Source: DASSWG01 sp041689995
Lineage (GTDB): Bacteria > Bacteroidota > Bacteroidia > Flavobacteriales > Flavobacteriaceae
DNA length: 18,427 nucleotides
Direction of reading: 5' to 3'
NCBI GenBank assembly: GCA_041689995.1
Contig: JBDNFD010000156.1
Location: forward strand, 1 to 18,427
Shown here piece by piece: positions 14,324 to 18,427 of this stretch. Below the pieces are notes generated by a model. The model had not been told where the DNA came from and searched no databases. It worked only from the letters and a program-made list of their open reading frames with translations. Within the stretch, counting starts at the first letter, position 1, and each line of letters starts with the position of its first letter. The translations under genes and the position numbers were made by a program.

Positions 14324-16094
14324 ATAAATGGAATTCAATTAATTTTTGAATTTTTTCTGAGGAAATTCCGGCTAATTCTTGTAGTTCCCAAACTTTTCCA
14401 TGTCCGATAAATTGATCTGGTATTCCAATGGGAACGATTTTTCCAGAATAGTTCTTCTTGGCCGCATAAGCTAATATTTCACCTCCAAAACCACCTTTGA
14501 TGCAGCCGTCTTCAGCGGTTAATATTATTTGGAACGAAGAAAAGATAGTATCCATCAAGAGTTCATCCAAAGGCTTTACAAAACGCATGTCATAGTGCGC
14601 GACTTGTCTCTGATCTTTAAGATTTTCAATTGCTTTTGAAACATTTTCGGCAATCGTTCCCACCGATAATACGGCAATTTTGTTTCCGTCTTTTAGTTTT
14701 CTGCCTTTTCCAATTTCCAACTTTTCAAACGGCTTCTCCCAGTCAGGATTGTTTCCCCTTCCCCTTGGATAGCGGATAGCAATAGGATGTTCCAACCCCA
14801 ATGAAGCGCTGTACAACATATTTCGCAGTTCAATTTCTGAAGAAGGAGCAGAAATAATCATATTCGGGATACAGCGCAAATAAGCCAGATCGAAAATCCC
14901 GTGATGCGTGGGGCCATCTTCGCCCACCAATCCGGCGCGATCGACACAAAAAATAACCGGTAAATCCTGTAAAGCAACATCGTGGATCAATTGGTCGTAG
15001 CCACGTTGCAAAAAAGTGGAGTAAATGGCGCAGAAAACAACAAAGCCTTGAGTGGCCATTCCGGCAGATAAAGTCACCGCATGTTGTTCCGCAATTCCTA
15101 CATCAAATGCCCGTTTAGGAAAAGCTTTCATCATATATTTCAAAGAACTCCCGGTCGGCATGGCTGGCGTAATTCCAATAATCTTTTCGTTTTTTTGTGC
15201 TAATTCTAAAATTGTCCACCCAAAAACATCCTGATATTTGGGGGGAAGAGACTGGGTGTCCTCGGAAAGTAAAACCCCGGTTTCTTTATCGAATTTTCCT
15301 GGGGCGTGATATTTTACCTGATCTTCTTCCGCTAATCGGAGACCTTTTCCCTTTTTAGTTATAACATGGAGAAATTTCGGTCCTTTCACGGTTTTTAGTT
15401 CATTCAGTGCATGCAGTAATGCTTCAAAATCATGTCCGTCAATCGGCCCTTTATATTTAAAATTCAGAGCCTCGAAAATATTGTCTTGTTGCGGTTTTTT
15501 ACCCGGTTTCGTTTTGATAAGGTATTCCTTCAAAGCACCCACGCTGGGGTCAATACCAATGGAATTGTCATTGAGTACTACCAACAGGTTTGCGTCGGTC
15601 ACCCCGGCATGGTTCAATCCTTCGAAAGCCATGCCGCTGGCAATGGAAGCATCACCCACCACGGCAATATGTTGTTTTTCAGCGTCTCCATTTAATTGAG
15701 AAGCCAGTGCCATTCCCAAAGTGGCAGAAATTGAAGTAGAGCTGTGCCCAGTTCCGAAGGCGTCAAATTTATTTTCGCTTCGTTTTGGAAAGCCGCTTAT
15801 TCCGTTCAGTTTTCGGTTAGATTCAAAAATAGAGCGTCTTCCGGTCAAAATTTTATGGCCATAGGCTTGATGGCCCACATCCCAAACCAATAGATCGTTC
15901 GGGGTGTTGAAGATATAATGTAGCGCAATTGTCAGTTCAATCACTCCCAAACTCGCGCCCAAATGACCTTCTTTGGAAGCAACTACATCAATAATGAACT
16001 CGCGTAATTCTTGAGCCAGTTGCGGCAGTTGCTGGGGCGTAAGTTCCCTTAAATCTTTCGGGGAATTAATTTGTTCCAAAATTCTTTTTCCCAT
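14322..16094 (-). CDS. dxs: 1-deoxy-D-xylulose-5-phosphate synthase
   Basis: DXS condenses pyruvate and glyceraldehyde 3-phosphate using thiamine diphosphate, the first step of the MEP isoprenoid pathway, in the cytoplasm. The protein has 590 residues, shorter than the 620 or so of E. coli and usual for Flavobacteriaceae. Recognisable residues: H44 (KEGHLGASLG), H75 (DVGHQAYGH), the cofactor motif G147-D148-A149 with N177 (LVVLNDNSIG), E336 (GIAEQHAV), R386 (VDRAGLVGEDG) and H397 (GPTHHG). The motif reads GDA where most DXS have GDG; from memory this is normal in this family, so it is not a defect. The ATG at 16094 gives an N-terminus that aligns with relatives (ILEQINSPKDLREL). It is convergent with the M36 protease and divergent from tadA, only 37 bp away. 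A perfect TAnnTTTG element sits 5 bp upstream of the ATG. Confidence 0.97.
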   Translation of the reverse strand: MGKRILEQINSPKDLRELTPQQLPQLAQELREFIIDVVASKEGHLGASLGVIELTIALHYIFNTPNDLLVWDVGHQAYGHKILTGRRSIFESNRKLNGISGFPKRSENKFDAFGTGHSSTSISATLGMALASQLNGDAEKQHIAVVGDASIASGMAFEGLNHAGVTDANLLVVLNDNSIGIDPSVGALKEYLIKTKPGKKPQQDNIFEALNFKYKGPIDGHDFEALLHALNELKTVKGPKFLHVITKKGKGLRLAEEDQVKYHAPGKFDKETGVLLSEDTQSLPPKYQDVFGWTILELAQKNEKIIGITPAMPTGSSLKYMMKAFPKRAFDVGIAEQHAVTLSAGMATQGFVVFCAIYSTFLQRGYDQLIHDVALQDLPVIFCVDRAGLVGEDGPTHHGIFDLAYLRCIPNMIISAPSSEIELRNMLYSASLGLEHPIAIRYPRGRGNNPDWEKPFEKLEIGKGRKLKDGNKIAVLSVGTIAENVSKAIENLKDQRQVAHYDMRFVKPLDELLMDTIFSSFQIILTAEDGCIKGGFGGEILAYAAKKNYSGKIVPIGIPDQFIGHGKVWELQELAGISSEKIQKLIEFHL

Positions 16095-16099
16095 AATGG

Positions 16100-16107
16100 C
16101 AAAGGTA
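16100..16107 (-). promoter_or_regulatory. Candidate dxs -7 element (TACCTTTG), implying a near-leaderless transcript
   Basis: The minus strand reads TACCTTTG, an exact match to the Bacteroidota TAnnTTTG element. Only 5 bases separate its final G from the A of the dxs ATG at 16094. A start of transcription a few bases downstream would leave a 5' leader of 0-3 nt. No -33 TTG was found at the usual distance, so this is tentative. Confidence 0.4.
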
Positions 16108-16131
16108 CATTTTGAAATTGTATTTTCGTGT

Positions 16132-16581
16132 ATGATCCAACCCTATGACGATTCCTATTTTATGAAAAAAGCGCTCGAGGAAGCAGAATTGGCTTCTGAA
16201 CGGAACGAAATTCCCGTTGGTGCAATTGTGGTGATAGATAACCAAATTATCGCCCGCGGACATAATTTGACGGAACTTTTGAACGATGTTACGGCCCACG
16301 CCGAAATGCAGGCTATCACCGCTGCTGCAAATTTTTTGGGAGGAAAATATTTGAAAGGTTGTACCCTATATGTTACTTTGGAACCTTGTCAAATGTGTGC
16401 AGGTGCTTTATATTGGAGTCAAATTTCAAGATTGGTCTTCGCGGCCGAAGATAGCAAAAGAGGTTATCGAACAGTTGGTGGAAAGTTGCACCCAAAAACC
16501 CAAGTTACGATGGGCGTTATGGAAAAGGAAGCTTCAAATCTATTGAAACGCTTCTTTATTGAAAAACGTAATTTGAATTAA
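16132..16581 (+). CDS. tadA: tRNA-specific adenosine deaminase (A34 to inosine)
   Basis: TadA deaminates the wobble adenosine of tRNA-Arg(ACG) to inosine. From the ATG at 16132 the protein has 149 residues and begins MIQPYDDSYFMKKAL. The frame extends to an ATG at 16096, but those 12 extra residues lie in the dxs-tadA promoter gap and do not look like a family N-terminus. The cytidine/deoxycytidylate deaminase-fold zinc motifs are intact: H56-A57-E58 (TAHAEMQA, with E58 the proton shuttle) and P85-C86-Q87-M88-C89 (EPCQMCAGAL). LLNDVTAHAE and GALYWSQI are characteristic of TadA rather than of guanine deaminases. It is divergent from dxs and followed by the tRNA-Arg gene with no obvious terminator. 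The -7-like TATTTTCG (16121-16128) lies 3 bp from the ATG, so this gene may also have a very short leader. Confidence 0.94.
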   Translation: MIQPYDDSYFMKKALEEAELASERNEIPVGAIVVIDNQIIARGHNLTELLNDVTAHAEMQAITAAANFLGGKYLKGCTLYVTLEPCQMCAGALYWSQISRLVFAAEDSKRGYRTVGGKLHPKTQVTMGVMEKEASNLLKRFFIEKRNLN

Positions 16582-16638
16582 AATTTCCTTCAAATCATAA
16601 GTTTTTGGAATTCCATATATTTTTCCGCGAAACATGCT

Positions 16639-16646
16639 TATTTTTG
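16639..16646 (+). promoter_or_regulatory. -7 element (TATTTTTG) for tRNA-Arg
   Basis: This is an exact TAnnTTTG match, 11 bp upstream of the mature tRNA 5' end at 16658. Transcription would begin just before the tRNA, which supports the assignment. No convincing -33 element was found. Confidence 0.5.
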
Positions 16647-16657
16647 CAGCCTTAATT

Positions 16658-16729
16658 GGCCTCGTAGTTCAACGGATAGAACAAAAGTTTCCTAAACTTT
16701 AGATCCAAGTTCGATTCTTGGCGAGGCTA
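16658..16729 (+). tRNA. tRNA-Arg (anticodon CCT)
   Basis: A complete cloverleaf can be drawn by hand. Acceptor arms are GGCCTCG (16658-16664) and CGAGGCT (16722-16728), with a G-U first pair. The D stem is GTTC/GAAC, the anticodon stem AAAGT/ACTTT with loop TTCCTAA, and the T arm CCAAG-TTCGATT-CTTGG. The anticodon CCT lies at 16691-16693 and reads AGG arginine codons. The discriminator base is A16729. CCA is not encoded (CAA follows), as in most Bacteroidota tRNAs. The variable loop has 4 nt. hemB starts 40 bp downstream and could share its transcript. Confidence 0.95.
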
Positions 16730-16769
16730 CAAATCTTTTCGCAATATCTTTTAAAATTTAAAAAATCCA

Positions 16770-17756
16770 ATGCTAAAAAGGAACCGTAGGCTTCGCGTAA
16801 ATCCGGCAATTCGCAATTTGGTCCGAGAAAATGTTTTGACACCTTATGATTTTCAAGCACCACTTTTTGTGGTGGAGGGAAAGAATGTGAAGGAAGAAAT
16901 TGTTTCCATGCCAAATTATTTTCGGTTTAGTTTGGATTTATTGGAAAAGGAAGTTAAAGAACTTTGGAGTCTAGGCATTCAATCTGTTTTGCTTTTTGTG
17001 AAAGTTCCTAATAAGTTAAAAGATAATGAAGGTAAGGAAGCATTAAATACCGATGGATTAATGCAACGCGCCATCAAATCGGTAAAAAATGCCGTTCCAG
17101 AAATGTTGGTAATGACGGATGTTGCGTTGGATCCCTATTCTTCTTTCGGTCATGATGGCATTGTTTCCAAAGGAAAAATCCTGAATGATGAATCCAATTC
17201 TTTCTTGGCCAAAATGGCTTTATCGCATGCAAAAGCTGGTGCCGATTTCGTTGCTCCAAGCGATATGATGGACGGACGTATTTTGGAAATTCGTCAATTA
17301 TTGGAAAATGAAGGCTTTTATGAAACGGGAATTATGAGTTATAGCGCGAAATATGCTTCGGCTTTTTATGGCCCTTTTCGCGATGCGTTGAATTCTGCTC
17401 CCGTGGATATGGAAAATATTCCGAAAGATAAAAAAACCTATCAAATGGATTTCGGCAACCGCGAAGAAGCCATTAAAGAAACATTGATGGACATTGAGGA
17501 AGGTGCTGATATTGTCATGGTAAAACCCGGATTGTGCTATTTGGATATTGTTCGCGAAATTAGAAATGCGGTGAACGTTCCGGTGGCGGTTTACCAAGTC
17601 AGTGGGGAATATTCAATGATCAAGGCCGCGGCCGAAAAAGGTTGGTTGGATCATGATGCTGTTATTTTGGAACAGTTGATGGCCATCAAACGTGCGGGCG
17701 CAAGTATTATTACGAGTTATTTCGCAAAGGATGCCGTGAAATTATTGTTACGGTAA
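16770..17756 (+). CDS. hemB: Delta-aminolevulinic acid dehydratase (porphobilinogen synthase)
   Basis: HemB condenses two 5-aminolevulinate molecules to porphobilinogen in cytoplasmic tetrapyrrole (haem) synthesis. The protein has 328 residues, full length. The two active-site lysines are K194 (MSYSAKYASAFYGPFRDA) and K252 (MVKPGLCYLDIV). The metal-site region reads DVALDPYSSFGHDG at residues 117-130, so the cysteines of the zinc-dependent type are replaced by A119, D121 and D129. That is the aspartate-rich signature of magnesium-type enzymes. The ATG at 16770 is the natural start, giving MLKRNRRLRVNPAIRNL. It lies 40 bp after tRNA-Arg, and no separate promoter is obvious, so it may be cotranscribed with the tRNA. 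It is convergent with the broken XRE regulator 19 bp downstream. Confidence 0.96.
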   Translation: MLKRNRRLRVNPAIRNLVRENVLTPYDFQAPLFVVEGKNVKEEIVSMPNYFRFSLDLLEKEVKELWSLGIQSVLLFVKVPNKLKDNEGKEALNTDGLMQRAIKSVKNAVPEMLVMTDVALDPYSSFGHDGIVSKGKILNDESNSFLAKMALSHAKAGADFVAPSDMMDGRILEIRQLLENEGFYETGIMSYSAKYASAFYGPFRDALNSAPVDMENIPKDKKTYQMDFGNREEAIKETLMDIEEGADIVMVKPGLCYLDIVREIRNAVNVPVAVYQVSGEYSMIKAAAEKGWLDHDAVILEQLMAIKRAGASIITSYFAKDAVKLLLR

Positions 17757-17775
17757 GAATTATTTTTTGCTATAA

Positions 17776-18152
17776 CTATATTTTTTTTTGCTTTGCCCGC
17801 AACCCTTCAATAAGGATGTTTTTTTCTTCGATGATTTTTTCGTACAATTCTAAGATTTTTTTGCTTTGTTCTTTATTTTCCTGCTGAAAATTCTCTATTT
17901 GTTGCAGATATCCGGTAGCATTCCCTTTATTGGTCTGATTGAACTGATTTTTGGGTATAATATCAAGTAATTCACCTACTTCAACTTCCAATATCTCTGC
18001 GATTTTATAAAGCCGTTCCACGGTTAGTTTGGTCTTGCTGTGCTCCACTTGGTATAGGCCACTTGGCTCAAATCCAACATATGAGCCATATATTCCTGCG
18101 AATAACCTTTCTGCTCTCGGAGGTTTTTGATGTTGTTAAGAATTTTTTCCAT
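17776..18152 (-). pseudogene. XRE-family helix-turn-helix regulator, interrupted by a one-base frameshift
   Basis: The ATG at 18150-18152 opens a frame MEKILNNIKNLREQKGYSQE... that reads through YMAHMLDLSQVAYTK, then goes out of frame and stops at 18024-18026 after 42 codons. The rest of the XRE fold continues in the adjacent frame as EHSKTKLTVERLYKIAEILE and runs to 17776. The total span of 377 bp is one base short of a 125-codon gene. The break lies near 18046-18050, where AAGTGGAGCAC would need one more base to encode K-x-E-H. The intact product would have an N-terminal HTH_3 DNA-binding domain (residues 1-65) and a C-terminal coiled coil (residues about 83-125). No slippery heptamer is visible, so a mutation or sequencing error is more likely than programmed frameshifting. 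Confidence 0.8.
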
Positions 18153-18427
18153 AACCAATAGCTATAAATTTTGTTTCAAAAGTAATAAATAAATTGAAAA
18201 AGTAATTAGATAGAGCTCTGTTTTTTCTAAATATTTGTTTTGGTAATGATTTCTTCCTCAAAATTTACTGCTTTTTAGAAAATTTAAATTACTGTTGTCC
18301 GATAAAAATTAAAAGTACGGAATTATGGGCTTTAAAGTCAACAAAAGCGTTGTGATTTCTTTAAAACATAAAAGCAAGCCCCTGCTTTATTGGCTCTAAT
18401 GAAACTCAAAATTTCCTTGAAAATGAA
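18153..18427. other. AT-rich end region with no confident gene
   Basis: Apart from the regulator's -7 element there is little to annotate. A 24-codon plus-strand frame at 18325-18399 (MGFKVNKSVVISLKHKSK...) ends in TAA, which overlaps an ATG at 18399-18401 (TAATG). That ATG opens MKLKISLKM and runs off the window, so it could be the first codons of a gene. Both are too short to judge. Confidence 0.35.
18177..18184 (-). promoter_or_regulatory. Candidate -7 element (TACTTTTG) for the XRE regulator
   Basis: The minus strand reads TACTTTTG, an exact TAnnTTTG match, ending 24 bp upstream of the ATG at 18152. It would give a leader of about 20 nt. No clear -33 TTG was found. Confidence 0.4.

Noticed and set aside
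14322..16094. GDA instead of GDG in the Dxs thiamine diphosphate motif as a sign of an inactive enzyme
   Set aside because: The metal-binding Asp and Asn and the other catalytic residues are intact, and I recall the same variant in other flavobacterial Dxs proteins.
16096..16131. ATG at 16096 as tadA start
   Set aside because: It lies 1 bp from the dxs start on the other strand, inside the only promoter space; the internal ATG at 16132 matches the family N-terminus MIQPxDDSYFMKKAL.
18020..18060. Programmed frameshift in the XRE regulator
   Set aside because: The break lies in ACCAAGTGGAGC, which has no slippery heptamer or downstream structure that I can see.

Overview
The window looks like chromosomal DNA from a member of the Bacteroidota, most likely family Flavobacteriaceae. 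The evidence is the type IX secretion (T9SS) sorting domain on a secreted protease, TAnnTTTG-type promoter elements, weak Shine-Dalgarno sequences, the protein style of NrdB, Dxs, TadA and HemB, and flavobacterial GC-rich palindromic repeats in an otherwise AT-rich background. This assignment comes from reading the sequence only; no database search was run.

Layout. (1) Positions 1-3479, minus strand: the N-terminal 1,159 residues of a very large secreted protein. It has a signal peptide, an N-terminal beta-rich domain, then alternating fibronectin type III and cleaved-adhesin/MAM-like modules; its C-terminus lies outside the window. (2) 3480-3927: a divergent intergenic region with a perfect 18-bp inverted repeat and a possible 31-codon ORF. 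(3) 3928-4710, plus: an exported DUF4412-like protein followed by a strong terminator. (4) 5106-8668, plus: nrdB-nrdA, class Ia ribonucleotide reductase, separated by an inverted pair of GC-rich flavobacterial repeats. (5) 8677-9791, minus: an AT-rich two-gene cassette of unknown function. The upstream protein has a hydrophobic Gly/Ala-rich tail and the downstream one is a small membrane protein. (6) 9792-10173: an intergenic region with a REP-like hairpin. (7) 10174-11511, plus: a dGTPase-family HD phosphohydrolase. (8) 11641-14271, plus: a T9SS-exported M36 (fungalysin) metallopeptidase. (9) 14322-16094, minus: dxs, convergent with the protease across a bidirectional terminator. (10) 16132-16581, plus: tadA, divergent from dxs. 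(11) 16658-16729: tRNA-Arg(CCT). (12) 16770-17756, plus: hemB. (13) 17776-18152, minus: an XRE-family regulator broken by a one-base frameshift. (14) 18153-18427: no confident gene.

How the genes fit together. Most of the window is housekeeping. NrdAB makes dNDPs and the Dgt-like enzyme hydrolyses dNTPs, so both bear on dNTP pools. Dxs starts the MEP isoprenoid pathway, HemB makes porphobilinogen for haem, and TadA and tRNA-Arg serve decoding. The secreted adhesin-like protein and the M36 protease are typical T9SS cargo.

I saw no clear new defence, CRISPR or mobile system. The best candidate for something undescribed is the AT-rich two-gene cassette at 8677-9791. The other items worth a second look are regulatory or repeat structures: the 18-bp inverted repeat, the inverted repeat pair inside nrdBA, the apparently leaderless dxs promoter, the near-identical repeat tracts in the adhesin gene and the frameshifted regulator.
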